Below, piece after piece: positions 45,675 through 57,443 of a stretch of DNA of 64,000 nt (position 1 is its first letter; each line of letters starts with the position of its first letter). The translations under genes were made by a program, and so were the position numbers. The stretch lies in assembly GCF_963169125.1 (NCBI RefSeq), contig NC_084802.1, positions 109,930,903-109,994,902 of the forward strand, read 5' to 3'. The notes beneath the pieces were generated by a model, which had not been told where the DNA came from, ran no database searches, and saw only the letters and a program-made list of their open reading frames with translations. The DNA comes from Humulus lupulus. Taxonomy: Eukaryota; Streptophyta; Magnoliopsida; Rosales; Cannabaceae.

Positions 45675-46754
45675 ACCCGGGACTGCTTTTTGTTTTTAAT
45701 TGTAATACTTTTATTGACGCGGGTGCGTCTAAGAAAATATTTGTTGTTTTATCCACTTTATCTTTTGCATATTGCTTTCCCATTTTCATCTGTTAAGCTT
45801 TCACTAAGTGTTTTACCACTATGCATGAATGAGCTGAGTGTTTGGCCCCGGTTCCACCGGCCTGGACTAGATTATTTCTGAATTTAACTTGTCAACTTAC
45901 TTTAATCATGTTGCTCAGGTTCCAACAGCCTGGGCCATTAAGGAGTTGATAATTATCACTAAATCTATTCGCCCAGTCCCCAATGTTGAAAATCTGATGG
46001 TCTGGACCATCGAGGTTTAGTTGATAAGCTTATTTTGAAACCTAGACTAGGTTCCCACGACCCATGCAATTTATAAGACTAATTTTAGACAACTTACACC
46101 TGGGACCCGCGCTCTAATAATCATGAGCTATTGTAGAAATGACGCGGACGGATACTTGGTTATGTGGAACAACGCATGGTCAACCAAATGTTAGGACACG
46201 GGCTAGCCCATACATCCAACTGGATATTTTACCTCCAGGACTACGAACGTCCGGGCCGGGGCCAGGCCTGAGCCTTAGGTCCCCTATATCGCACCCCTGG
46301 ACAGCGTATGTCCGGGGTGGGACCAGGCTTGAGCCTTGGGTCCTATAGATCATACCCCCGGACAACATTTGTCTAGGGCGGGACCAGGCCTGAGCCTTGG
46401 GTCCTATAGATCATACCCCCGGACAGCGTTCGTCCGAGGCAGGACTAGGCCTGAACCTTATGTCCAACTGGGTTTGTACCCCCCAAACCTTGTTGGTCTG
46501 GGCCGGGACTAGGCCTGAGCCTTTAATTTCCTACTTTGTTTTTGTTCTCATATTTGTTCATACCGAAGATACCCCCCAAGTGAGCGGAGACTGGTCTCTG
46601 GTCACTTACTTATGGAAGCAGATTGGAATTTTTATTGTTTGATAATATTTCCTTATGACATTTTGTACATGCCATTCTTATTATTCAAGGAATCGCTCTG
46701 AGGCGTACATTGTTTACAACGAAAATATAAAACTGGGACACGTTCTCCTGACTA
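45675..46754. other. Convergent intergenic spacer of element G
   Basis: Between the 3' ends of the extra ORF and pol. The left part (45,840-46,100) has loose repeats around CCTGG(A/G)C...GGTTCCA. The centre holds the 61-bp array annotated separately. No gene. Confidence 0.7.
46249..46525. repeat. 61-bp tandem array, about 4.5 copies
   Basis: Units start at about 46,249, 46,310, 46,371, 46,432 and 46,496. The core is GTCCGGGGCGGGACCAGGCC then TGAGCCTTGGGTCCTATAGA and TCATACCCCCGGACA. It is GC-rich and lies between the convergent genes of element G, the same position as the unrelated 117-bp array in D. Confidence 0.9.
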
Positions 46755-47910
46755 CTAATAGTATTTGCGGAGATGCTCCGTGTTCCAGGCCCTTGGGACT
46801 TTTGTACTGTCGAGCCATTTTAAATGGTATGTTCCCGGGTACACTTCGTGCTGGATTTCGTATAGCCCTTCCCAATTTGGGCCCAAAACCCCTACTCCCA
46901 GATCTTGGGTTGCAGGGAAGACTCTTCGCAGGACCAGATCGCCAGTTTCGAACCTTCGGCTTTTTGTTTTCGAGTTAAAATGTCGTGCGATCTTGCCTTG
47001 GTACATCTTCGACTGAACTTGCGACTCTTCCCAGATCTCCTCGATGAGATCCAGGGATTCCTGGAGTAAGGCGTGGTTCTGGATGGGATCGTACGTGTCT
47101 CTTTTGTGGGACGGGATGGCCATTTCAATGGGGGTGATGGCTTCACACCCATACACCATGGAGTAAGGAGTGTGCCCGGTAGACGTCCTTTCGGTGGTCT
47201 GGTAAGCCCATAACACGCGGGGCAACTATTCGAGCCAATTTCTCTACAGGCTTGGAGCTTTTTCTTTAATGTTCCTTTCAAGATTTTATTGACGGCCTCT
47301 GCTTGCCCATTCGCTTGAGGCCTGGCGACTGCAGAGAAGCTTTTGACGATACTATGTCTTTCGCAGAAATCCGTGAAGTGGATGTTGTCGAACTGCTTTC
47401 CGTTGTTGGACACAATCTTTTAGGGGAGCCCGTACCGACACACAATGTTGTTGATGATGAAATCCAGGGCCTTCTTTGAGGTGATTATACTCATGGGTTC
47501 CGCTTCAACCCACTTGGTATAGTAGTCGACGGCCACGATGGCGTACTTCTCCCCTCCCTTCCCGGTCGGGAGCGATCCTACTAGATCGATTCCCCATACC
47601 GCGAAAGGCCAGGGACTTGTAATTAGGGTTATTTCTGTTGGAGGGGCTCGTGGGATCTTCACGTACCTTTGGCACTGCTTGCACTTGCGGACGTAATCAA
47701 TACAGTCTTTCTTCATGGTTGCCCAGAAATATCCTTGGCGCAGGATCTTTTTGGACAACTTGAGTCCAGCTGTATGGTCTCCGCAGAAGCCTTCGTGCAC
47801 TTCATGCATAATTACGCTCAGTTTGGTCCTGGATATGCATCTGAGGTATGGCATGGATAACCCTCTACGGTAGACTTTCCGTCCATCATGACGTATCTGT
47901 AGACCTGGTA
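46755..47910 (-). pseudogene. Element G integrase
   Basis: The zinc finger is VHEGFCGDHTAGLK plus YVRKCKQCQRY (about 47,795-47,675). The core is WPFAVWGIDLVGSLPTGKGG and AIVAVDYYTKWVEAEPMS (about 47,620-47,490). The second catalytic motif reads VSNNGKQFDN (from about 47,413) where the lineage has SDNG, so the Asp is replaced by Asn, and a stop precedes it. The glutamate region PQANGQAEAVNKIL follows, then a frameshift. The C-terminal domain (47,225-46,755) has RRVFPATQDLGVGVLGPNWE and ends LRKYY. Inactive. Confidence 0.88.
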
Positions 47911-49620
47911 CTGAAGCTTCCTGGCTGTGGCCCTGTCCGCTGGCAACCCACCAGTTGTCAAGTAGTGGATAATATGTCCCATCTAGGACGCGGAGTGGTC
48001 AATGGAGTTGATCGCAGAGACTCGAATGCTTGGGATGGGGACATGGTTGACGGGGACCAGTCTTGACAGCTCCGCCTCGACATCGGTGGCCAGTTTTGCC
48101 AATGTTCCGCGAACACGTTTTGCTCCCTGGGTATCTGGCGGATGGAGTGCCTCTTGAACGTTTGCAGCATTTCTCTCATCTGAGTCACGTAAGCCACCAT
48201 CTTTTCCCCTTTGGTTTGGTATTCTCATGAGACTTGCCTGACAACCAACTGAGAATCGCTATAGATCTCCATGTTCGCGGCCCCTACTTCCCGGGCCAAA
48301 CGCAACCCGACCAACATGGCCTCGTGCTCAACCTCATTGTTCGACGCCTTGAAATGGAAGTGCAGGACATTTTGCAACTGGTGCCCTTGTGGCAACACTA
48401 GGATGATTCTGGCCCCTGCTCCATTTTCATTCGAGGCTCCGTCCATGAATACCTTCCACACGGGCGCCGCGGGATCTGCGGGATCGTCCCCTTCGGTGAT
48501 CCCGGAGCATTCCACAATGAAGTCGACTAGGGCTTGTCCCTTGATCGAGACTCTAGGAATGTAAGCTATATCGAATTGACTAAATTCCATAGCCCACTTC
48601 AAGAGTCTTCCTGATAACTCGGGTTTCTTCAACACTTGCCGCAAAGGGTGGTTGGTCAGTACTTTTATGGCGTGGGCTTGGAAGTAAGGCCGGAGCTTTC
48701 GGGACGCCATTAGCAGACAAAATTTCAACTTTTCAATTAACGGATATCGTGACTCCGCCCCCAACAATCTCTTGCTCACGTAGTACACCGGGAGTTGGGT
48801 TTTCTCGTCCTCCCGCACTAGTGCGGCGCTGATCGCGTGCTCGGTCACAACCAAATAGAGGTATAGTGGCTCCCCATCCACCGGCTTTGCCAATATCAGT
48901 GCTTGGGCTAGATGCTCTTTCAGCTTTTGAAAAGCTTCTTCGCACTCGATTGACCATTCGAAATGTTGGCTTCCTCGAAGAACATTGAAGAACGGGATGC
49001 ATTTGTCCGTGGCCTTCGAGACGAAACGGCTTAAGGCGGTTATCCGCTCGGTCAGACTTTGCAAGTCTTTATGCTTCCTAGGAGAGGGCATTTCAATCAG
49101 TGCCTTGATGTTGTTCGGATTGGCTTCTATTCCCCGGAAACTCACTATGAAACCCAGGAACTTCCCAGATGCCACGCCGAAAGTGCATTTTTTGGGATTC
49201 AGTTTCATCCCATACTTTCGAATGATCGCGAAGGCCTCGGCCAGGTCATCAAAATGCTTCCTGGAGATTTTGAATTTGACCAGCATGTCATCAATATAGA
49301 CCTCCATGTTCCGCCCTAGCTGGGCTTGGAACATTCGGTTGACGAGCCTCTGATAGGTGGCTCCGGCATTTTTGAGCCCAAAGGGCATGACGATGTAGCA
49401 GTATACCCCCTTGTCGGTTTGGAAACTGGTATGCTCCTGGTCTGCTACATGCATAGAGATTTGATTGTAGCTGGAGTATTCGTCCATGAAACTTAAGATC
49501 TCATACCTGGACGTCGCATCCACCATTTGATCGATCTGGGGAAGAAAGAAGCAATCTTTAGGGCAAGCCTTGTTGAGATCCGTGAAATCGATGCATGTCC
49601 TCCAAGTCCCACTCGGCTTT
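47911..49620 (-). pseudogene. Element G reverse transcriptase and RNase H domains
   Basis: The RT begins near 49,620 with TWRTCIDF-type sequence and continues in a 433-codon open stretch (49,526-48,225). This has FMDEYSSYNQISM, MPFGLKNAGATYQRLVNRMF, and the catalytic loop MEVYIDDMLVK near 49,305-49,273. RNase H 1 is VYYVSKRLLGAESRYPLIEK near 48,790. RNase H 2 is WKVFMDGASNENGAGARIIL near 48,450. It ends at the stop after SQLVVRQVS at 48,225; the rest of RNase H 2 continues in shifted frames to about 48,050. The linker to integrase is degraded. Confidence 0.9.
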
Positions 49621-50708
49621 CATACCAGAACTGGGTTGGCCAGCCATACGAGATATATAGCTTCGCGGATGAAGTTGATTGAAGACAGCTTTTCGACTTC
49701 TAGCTTGAGGGCCTCGGCCCTTTCCGTTCCCAAGGGCCTTCGTTTTTGCCGGACCGAGGTCGCATCTTTGTCGATGTTCAAGGCATGGCAGATTATGCTG
49801 CGGTCGTTCCCCGTCATATCCGAATGAGACCAGGCTAGGATATCCTGGTTCTCCTTTACCTGGGCGATGATGGCGGCCCGGACCTCTGCTGTCAGATTTT
49901 TCCCGACTTGGATTACCCTGGTCGGGTCGGTGTCACTGATGCACACCTCCTCAATCTTGTCCATGGGCTCCAGTACGCGATCGTCTCCTATCCACGGGTC
50001 CAGCTCGTCCCCCTCCCAAACAATTCTTCCAGCTGGAACCGGACCGACGACTTCCTCATGTGGTTCCTCCTGGACTACGTAGATAGGCCGGGCGGACACG
50101 TGGTAGAATTTTCAGGCGCTATTCTAATCTCCCCGGACTGCTCCCACCCTCCAGTTATCACAAGGGAATTTCATGCATAGATGACGGATGGAGGTGATAG
50201 CCCCGAACTCGACCAATGCGGGCCGACTGAAAATGATATTATGAGCAGTGGGGCAGTCCACTACTACGAACGTGTAGAACTTGAACGAGCATTGCATCTC
50301 ACTCCCCAAAGTTACGGGCAATTGGATTTTTTCCATAGGGAGTATCGTGTCCTCGTTGAAGCCGTAGATCTGGGTTGGGCATGATGCCAGATCTGCTTAG
50401 ATCAAGCCAATCATGATGAAGGCGGGCTTGAACAGAATGTTGACGGAGCTTCCATCGTCCACCAGCACCCGGGACACCAATCTATTGGCTATCTGGGCGT
50501 CTATGACCAGAGGGTCATGATGCGGGAAATGGACGTTACGGGCGTCGTCTTCCGTGAAGGTGATAGGGAGGTTCATCAGCCTCAGGCGCTGAGCCAAGGC
50601 CTGGACCAGAGCGCACACCTCCTGATCGTGGTCGAGCTCGCTAATGTAGCACTTTTGAACATTCCGGGAGGGCCCTCCTAGATGAGGCCTGCCCGAGATG
50701 GTGGCCAC
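49621..50708 (-). pseudogene. Element G protease and linker
   Basis: Protease 50,708-50,125 carries VLVDDGSSVNILF as active site (DDGSS rather than the DNGSS of D and B), then after a stop VVVDCPTAHNIIFSRPAL. The following linker (50,099-49,620) contains ELDPWIGDDRVLEPMDKIEE and AIIAQVKENQDILAWSHSDM, the conserved segment that joins protease to RT in this lineage. Stops lie near 50,397 and 50,124. A stop after NPVLV at about 49,620 separates it from RT. Confidence 0.82.
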
Positions 50709-52835
50709 ATGGCCATCTACTCAGGGGGTGTTGTCCCAGACGGGTAAGGCATTCCAGGCTCGTTTGCTTGCACAGCGGGGACCCCCTGAGGAGCCTGCGC
50801 TGCCAGACCCTTTGCATATCCTCCCTCAGGCGGACATGCTCCAGGTGCACCCGGGATCGTGGATTGTCTGGGGACTACTGACAGGCCTGGGACTCCCATG
50901 GGCATCCTGATCCACTAATGGAGATGCCCCAACTTGATCAAATTCTCGATCTCATCCTTGAGTTGTCGGCATTCTTCAGTCGTGTGGCCCACCTCCCTAT
51001 GGTAAGCGCACTGTTTGCTGGTATCTCTCGGATTCCTTCCTCCTTTAAACATGGGGGTAGGCTTCTGGTAATGAACCGCCCTTTCTGTGGCCAGGAAGAT
51101 GTTCTCCCTAGTGTCCACCAAGTTGGTGTACTCCGAATACTGGGGCTCGTAGCCCCTCTTGCCCTTCTTAGCCAGCTCAGACCGGTTCTGGCCCTTGCCA
51201 GATCTCTTCCCCCGGGAGGGGTTTACACTCGCCTCAGTTCCTCCCTGCTGGGATGGATGGGCTCCGACGGGGGCAGCGCTAGACCTGATCGATGCGGCTC
51301 CATATCCAGAAAAAGGGGTGGACTGGACCAGGGCATACCCCGAATAGGCAGGACCATACACTGTGGGCATGGTGAAGGTCACCCCAGGCGCGGCTGCCGA
51401 TCCTGGGGCAAGCGGAGGAGCGACGTATTGCTGTGCCGAAAACTGCACCCTATATTCTGGAAATGCTTGGGCATTGGGCTGAGGTGCGGGCTGCCATCCG
51501 AACACCTGGATTTGGGCCTCTTCCCAGTTAATGAATCCTTGGGCCATCCTTATAAAGTCCTCTAGGGTAGCCGCCTTGCTACGCTGCATATCATCCTAGA
51601 GGGGGGACCCGGCCCGGATCCCGAATTGCAGCGCCACCAGGCGTTTCCCATCATCCACCTTGGTCTTGGAGGCCTCTTCGGTGAAACGCTGGATGTAGGC
51701 TCTCAATGTCTCCGCGAGGAGCTGTTTAATGTTGGTGAGGGCACTGATTTGCATGTCCATTCTCATAGCGGCCACAAACTGTTTGTGAAACGCTGACTGT
51801 AGTCCTGACCAGGATTGGATGGATCCTGGCATGAGTCTCTTCCACCATTCTTCTGCGGGCCCGCCTAGAGTGATCGAGAAACAGAGGTATTTTCCGTCAT
51901 CACTGACATGGGCCAGGATCATTAATCGGTTATACTGGGACAGATGTTCCCTGGGGTTGGTGTTCCTAATGTAGGTAGTTAGACTCGGCATCTTGAATCC
52001 CTTGGGGAGCATGCTGCCCAGAATGTGCCTCACACAGGGCTCCTTGTCCTCCTCGTTGGAATCTGTGTCCGCTCCTTCCTATTTGTGGACCAAGCGGTCC
52101 GTGACCTTTTTCAGGGCGGCCAATTGCTCCATGAGTTGCCTGGACATACCATCTTCTAAGGGAACCCTCATGTTCCTCCTGTCGTTGAGGTTTTTTCTAA
52201 GGTCACCATCTCGGGGGCGGATCTTTCCCTTGCGAGCCCGCTCCTTTCGGGCATTCAACCCATCGCGCAGGTCTACCCGGGATGTATCGTCCCAAGAGCT
52301 GAGGGCATGATGCTCGGGCGAGAGGGTTTTTCCTCTGGGAGTTTGCCCTGGCGTTCCTTTTCTCTCGGTCCGGGTTTCCTGGGCCTTGCTCGGGAGTGGG
52401 CGGTTGCGTTCCCGGAGGCAGGACAGCTGGGGGATTGGCCGCCGGACCCTGGGCAGCTATGAAAGCCTGCAAGGCTTAGAGGGATTCTTGCATCCATCGA
52501 GTAGCCTCTGTCTGTTCAGCAATCCTGGCTTCTTGGTCCAAGACTTGCTGCCTCAGTTTAGTCACCTCCGGATCCTTCTAGTTGGGGTCCACTCCTTCTG
52601 GGATCTCAGGATCCTCAGCCTCATCGTGGTATTCCCTCTCATTCTCCTCCTCTTCCTCATAGTAATCCTCCTCGTACTCCGCTCCACATTCATAGTTCTG
52701 CGACCCGTCAGGCTGGGACACCGGATGAGGAGTGTCCTCAGGTGGACTCTGAGGAAGAGGTTGGTTGGGCAGTGGCTCTCCATTGCCCTGCTCTTGGTTA
52801 GTAGGGTCGAAATTGGTGTGTCTTGTGTTCACCAT
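50709..52835 (-). pseudogene. Element G gag
   Basis: The start MVNTRHTNFDPTNQ at 52,835 is followed by a strongly acidic, Glu/Tyr-rich segment to 52,578 and a stop. The Gag core lies at 52,033-51,596 (NTNPREHLSQYNRLMILAHV, WWKRLMPGSIQSWSGLQSAF, FVAAMRMDMQISALTNIKQL). It continues after one stop to 50,915 with an Ala/Pro/Gln-rich linker, a basic patch and the knuckle CAYHREVGHTTEEC. The knuckle has C-x2-H-x4-H-x4-C spacing, with His in place of the second Cys of a CCHC knuckle. It is followed by RQLKDEIENLIKLG. Confidence 0.85.
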
Positions 52836-52871
52836 GGTTGTAGATGTTTGAGGTCAACTCTAGCTTTCTTA

Positions 52872-52894
52872 GGCTCTCAATGAAAGCACCAAAA
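52872..52894 (-). other. Element G primer-binding site
   Basis: Directly inside the 5' LTR the minus strand reads TTTTGGTGCTTTCATTGAGA, nearly the same as in element B. It is about 40 bp before the gag start codon. Confidence 0.75.
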
Positions 52895-54412
52895 TGTTTA
52901 TCGAGTTCTTCGAAAACTACAATAATAAAAGATAGGAGAGATTAAGGAGAAAGGTTTTAGAAGTTGTAAGCACGATTTTTACGTGGTTGGGGCGTTAATG
53001 AGCCTTAGTCCATGAGACAGTTGTATTAGAGCTTAGAGAATCTATAATTGTTGACCCTGATTTTGGTCAACTGACATGGAGTCAGAAATACTTGATGTGG
53101 ACAGATACGTTGAAATGAATGTGATGACAAAAATAAAGAACACAAGAATTTATAGTGATTCAGCCCCAGAATCTGGTAATAACCTACGTCCACTTGAACT
53201 GTTATTGATATAAGATCCAAAGGAGTGATCAAAGAACTAGGGTTCAATGAGTTTCACCAACCTCTGAAGAACAATACAATATCTCGAATGTAACAGCTCT
53301 AATCTCAGATAATTCGAAAGCAAAAAGTCCCTTCCTTGAGCTATCTTTCTCTATTTATAGGCTCAAGGAGGATTACATTAATTTGTTACAGATATTATTT
53401 CCTAAATAATCGGATACTCAGGAATTCATGGGAGATAATCTCGGGATTGACCAAGATCCTTATAAAATTATCTTGAAATGTGCGGGTTGTACGACCAGTC
53501 TGGTCGTAGGAAAACTCAACTGTCTGTGCTTGTAATATTTCACCGGTCGATAGTCGAACAGAATTTTTCCAGGAGTCAGCCACATGTTAGGAATCACTTT
53601 CCATGTCATTCGTGCCTGTTTTTTGGATAACAATAACAATGGATTTTTCTAGCAGTTTCAGCAGGGTAACTGTATACATGCTCCCAAAAAGATCCTTTCC
53701 TCAGTGCCCTACTACATGTATTTATAGGTTCACAGTTGCACTGGGCTTGGGTCGTTCTAACCTGGGCCCAATAAGGTATAAATATTGCTGGCCTCTTTAT
53801 TGGAAGCCCAATACAAAGGATTAAAACATAAAAGCATACACTAATCTGAGCCCACTGGGCCAGCCCAAACCAGATCTGTCATGCGACAAACTAGAGCTTT
53901 GGTCTGGTCATCTTGAGTTACGAGGCAGATTTAGGGGACAAGATCGTTCAGAGTAGTGGCGACGCAGGTCTGAACCAAAGGCGTACAATCCTGAGGTAGC
54001 CTTTTCAGCAGGTGAAACGTGGGGACAACCCCCATGCTTCATGGGACGAAGTCAGGGTCACGGATGCTTTATCTTGCCAACCTCAGAGAACCGACCCGGG
54101 TTTTTTTACCCACGTCCCCCTCCGTTCGTCAAGGTCCCGTATTGTTTACCATGGGCCCGGATCATTTACCAGGAGCCAGGACCGTTTACCAGACTCCGGG
54201 ATCATTCACTTCGATCCCGACTGTTATCCGGAAGCCACTTGTACTATCTCTCACATGACCGTCCCGGACGCCGTTTGGGCCTCACCTAGATTTGAGCTAC
54301 CGACGTCTATTTTACTCTTTGCCAAACGGGCTCGGGCCGGGCCCAAACTCATTCGGGCGGCTCGAGGGCTTGAAGCGTGGACCCGGGCGCCCGGAAGAAA
54401 ATGGGGATAACA
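52895..54412 (-). repeat. Element G 5' LTR
   Basis: On the minus strand it begins TGTTATCCCC at 54,412 and ends CTCGATAAACA at 52,895, followed at once by the primer site. A 584-bp solo LTR (53,049-53,632) splits it, so the LTR proper is about 0.93 kb. Its right edge lies inside a Copia gag. The partner 3' LTR is not in the window, so a target duplication cannot be checked. Confidence 0.78.
53049..53632. mobile_element. Solo LTR J inside element G LTR
   Basis: A 584-bp block beginning TGTTGACCCTGATTTTGG and ending TTGGATAACA. It is flanked by ATAAT (53,044-53,048) and ATAAC (53,633-53,637), a near-perfect 5-bp target duplication. The interior shows the ACCTACGTCCACTTGAAC and CTATTTATAGGCTC stretches typical of plant LTRs. 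No coding domain. Confidence 0.7.
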
Positions 54413-54775
54413 GTTTTCATCTAAAGACATAACAGGATTCATTCTAAAACAATAAAGCCTTTCAAGTAAATTAATTTTGTTAGAAATAGAAGGCTTTAAA
54501 TATAATTTTTCCATCTTATCTCATAATCCCTTTGGCATAGTCTCTGAAGTTAATTTCCTTCGTACTCCGTTTGATAGGTACATGATTATGGTGTAATAGG
54601 CCATTTCTTCCATCTCAGCTATTTCTTCAGGTTTCTTATCAGCCAACAACTTCTAATCTCCAAGAATCTTGGCTACTTTCTTGTGTACCAAAATTCCTTT
54701 AAGACTTTCTCTCCACAATGACAAATCGTTTGTACCATCAAATTTCTCAAGCTCGAACTTGGCCTTGGTTGACAT
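54413..54775 (-). pseudogene. Copia element I gag N-terminal remnant
   Basis: The start codon at 54,775 gives MSTKAKFELEKFDGTNDLSL, the hallmark opening of Copia Gag, followed by RESLKGILVHKKVAKILGD. Two stops occur (after ILGD and after MPKGL), then NKINLLERLYCFRMNPVMSL. The frame is cut at 54,413 by element G's LTR, so the rest of gag-pol would have lain on the other side of G and is not seen in the window. Confidence 0.85.
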
Positions 54776-54854
54776 AGTCTTCTAGCTTGTGTTCTGTATC
54801 AGTTGTAATGCAAAAGCTCTAGGATCTTGAACTTTCTTCTCCCGTTTTGATCAA

Positions 54855-54872
54855 AAAACCTGGCTCTAATTT
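54855..54872 (-). other. Copia I primer-binding site
   Basis: The minus strand after the LTR reads AAATTAGAGCCAGGTT, a decayed form of the common Copia site TGGTATCAGAGCCAGGTT. Confidence 0.65.
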
Positions 54873-55633
54873 TGTTGGAAATGAGGATAAATTTCTCAGT
54901 TCAAGAACCTCAGATGAATCTCAGTGAACCAGAGATGAATTTAAGAACACAAGTGAGTAAGACTAATTATCAAACAGTTAGAAAGCGAAAAATATGAAAG
55001 CATAAATCAACATAAGTATATATATATATTGGTTTAGAACAAGATCAATGTGATCTTGAACCTAATCCAGTTTTAGGAACCACTATCTCTTATTTATTCA
55101 ATCAGTGAAATGAGTACAGGATTTCAATAGAGCTTCTTGGAACAATCTTGGATCAAACTTTCTAAACACTCAATCACATAGGTGTTTTCCTCTCAATCCA
55201 TGAGCAAACACTTTACCAACAGTTGTGCTTCTCAATACAGTTCCCCAAACCCAGCTGTCACAACATTTCTCAATACTCAATCTTGATTTCCATACTTGAG
55301 CTCTCTCTTCTAATCTGGTGTTTTTGCTGTTTCATCTGAATTTTTCTTTGCACTAACAAGTGGATCCAAGTTGTCCTTTTATAGACCAAGGAAATAAATA
55401 ATCCTTAAGTTAATGAGGTTATTATGGCAGTTGAGAACCAAACAACCCATTAACAGAATTAGTTTAGATTTGGAGAAACTACTCCCACATAAGCCTTAAA
55501 TGAAATAGGTTCACATTGATATATGGGAACCATCTCCTGCCATATCCCTTAGATACTCAAGGTATTATGTGACATTTAATGACCAGTCGAGTAAAAAGCT
55601 ACATGTCTACTTTCTTAATCACCAAATGTAACA
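54873..55633 (-). repeat. Copia I 5' LTR
   Basis: On the minus strand it runs from TGTTACATTTGG at 55,633 to TTTCCAACA at 54,873, just before the primer site. The inner end is firm. The outer end is chosen from the TG/CA rule and the matching TGTT...AACA ends, so it may shift. Confidence 0.65.
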
Positions 55634-57443
55634 TTTCTTTCATCATGATTCTTAAAAAATGCACAAATTTTTCTTTTCTATAAAAAAACACAAATTATAT
55701 AAAATATAATTATTTTAAAACTTGTTTAAACAACACAAAAGTTTGATTTCTTTTCCCATACTTACCCATATACATATTCACAAAATTACTACAGAATGAA
55801 ACATTTGTTTTTACAAAATTTCAACTCCATTATTTTCCCATAGTCTAGCCATATGTACACGTGCTCACTTTGTTGGTTCGCCTTGGCCCTGTCCTTACCT
55901 ACAGTACACAAAAATTTAAGATAAGGAATAACGCTTAATAAATATGTGATAGAACAATATATAAACGTAATGCCAAGATTTTCTCAATTCTTCGTAAGCA
56001 TAACACAAATTAGCACACTCCGTTTATCTTACATGAACGATTATATTCATCATGCTTGCCTATTCTTAGTTGCAATCTAAAAGGCTTACTTGCAAGCGAT
56101 ACTTAATCTTAGCTATCGCGCTATTCGCATATAGTGGTGTTCACTTTAAACACTACCTTATAAAAGCTGAAACAGACTCAATTAAAATTGCAAAACGAAT
56201 GCATTCCTTATTCACAAGGAGCTCTCACAATTCCATCACAACGTCGCATTAGTTACTCACCAGGATTGTCCACAAACTCATCACAGCAACACAAGCAATA
56301 TATAAAAAATATATTATGTTCTTTAACAATATCACACATCTCATGCCCATTAACTAATTTGTACTAGTTAGATGCGAATCAACATGGAGACATTAAAATG
56401 ATTAAAAACAATGCTTACTCTCGTGCCATTATAGTAACACAAGCTATGATGCATATAATGTAATTTGTTCTCTTAATTATTGTATTTTTTTTTATATCTA
56501 TTTCTTTATATATAAAAAAAAAAGTAATGACTCAAGCACCAAGTCAGACAGCATTATTTTTCATTGTAAAAATTTAGAACAAAATAAACAAGTCTCTCAA
56601 ACCATAGCCGTCGGTGGACCTTAATCCTCCACTTGGAGTATTAATCTAATTCTCCAACTCCAATTATTTTTTCTTTGATTATATTAGTGCTTATATCAGT
56701 ATGTAGGTACTGTTCACTGGACATCGGCTATAATCAAATCTAAAAAAGAGCGACCACCGCCAAAAGACAACGTACTAGCCGACAACTGAACGTGTTATTA
56801 CCATGATGCTTCACCCATTTTTTTACCGACAATTAATGCCAAAACATATTTATTAAATATATATTAATATTTGGGCCTAATCACATTACACGTGACAGAG
56901 CACAAAGATTTCAGCTCAGTGAATAGTGTCACTGGGGTACCCGCCGAACTTAACAAACATGTAATGCCAAATACTCAAATTTCTATATTTTTTTATTATT
57001 ATTTTTAATTTTTGTTTCTATGTGGGCGAGGTAACGGGGACATGAATTAAAGACTTTAGCTGGATATGTCATGTGATCATTAAATTGCATTATTTGTATT
57101 TTCACTTTTTTTTAATACCATAACCATAGGTGAACAGTGACCTAAATTCTAGAGCGTACCAACGTATTAAGATGGAAATTTGGCTAGTGCATTTATGCAA
57201 TATCTGTGGCCGTTTCTCCAAGCGCATTTGTTGAGTTTGACTATTAAGACACAACCAAGGGGAAAGAATAAAGCTCCTTCCAGAAATTTAGCTTCCAAAT
57301 TCTCCAATATGAACGACGACCGAGACTCCAACATAAATGACCCATAGGTCGGTCGTGGTGGAAAGATGAAAGTTGATAAAATAGTGACATTTTATGCTAA
57401 TATTAAAAGTCTTGATTAACATAACATGTAAGAGTTAGTCCAA
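55634..57443. other. Intergenic sequence without recognisable gene
   Basis: AT-rich DNA between two Copia elements. Short open stretches (for example 56,070-56,252) have no recognisable motif. No LTR pair, terminal repeat or coding domain was found. It may be old element debris or host intergenic DNA. Confidence 0.6.

Larger units (their letters stand above)
42730..54412 (-). mobile_element. Tat-lineage Ty3/Gypsy element G, second subfamily, 3' end missing
   Basis: The 5' LTR (52,895-54,412, interrupted by a solo LTR), primer site, gag, protease, RT, RNases H and integrase read on the minus strand (52,835 to 46,755). A tandem-repeat spacer and an extra ORF on the plus strand (42,955-45,674) follow. 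No 3' LTR is found; the left end merges with an unidentified stretch next to Copia F. Its proteins differ clearly from those of A, B and D (a longer acidic Gag N-terminus, a different extra-ORF tail). On the right it is inserted in a Copia gag. Confidence 0.88.

Noticed and set aside
48271..49319. Plus-strand open frames of 86-104 codons
   Set aside because: Shadows of element G reverse transcriptase and RNase H.
50918..51565. 215-codon open frame on the plus strand
   Set aside because: It is the mirror of the element G gag linker and knuckle on the minus strand, which has clear homology; the plus frame has none.
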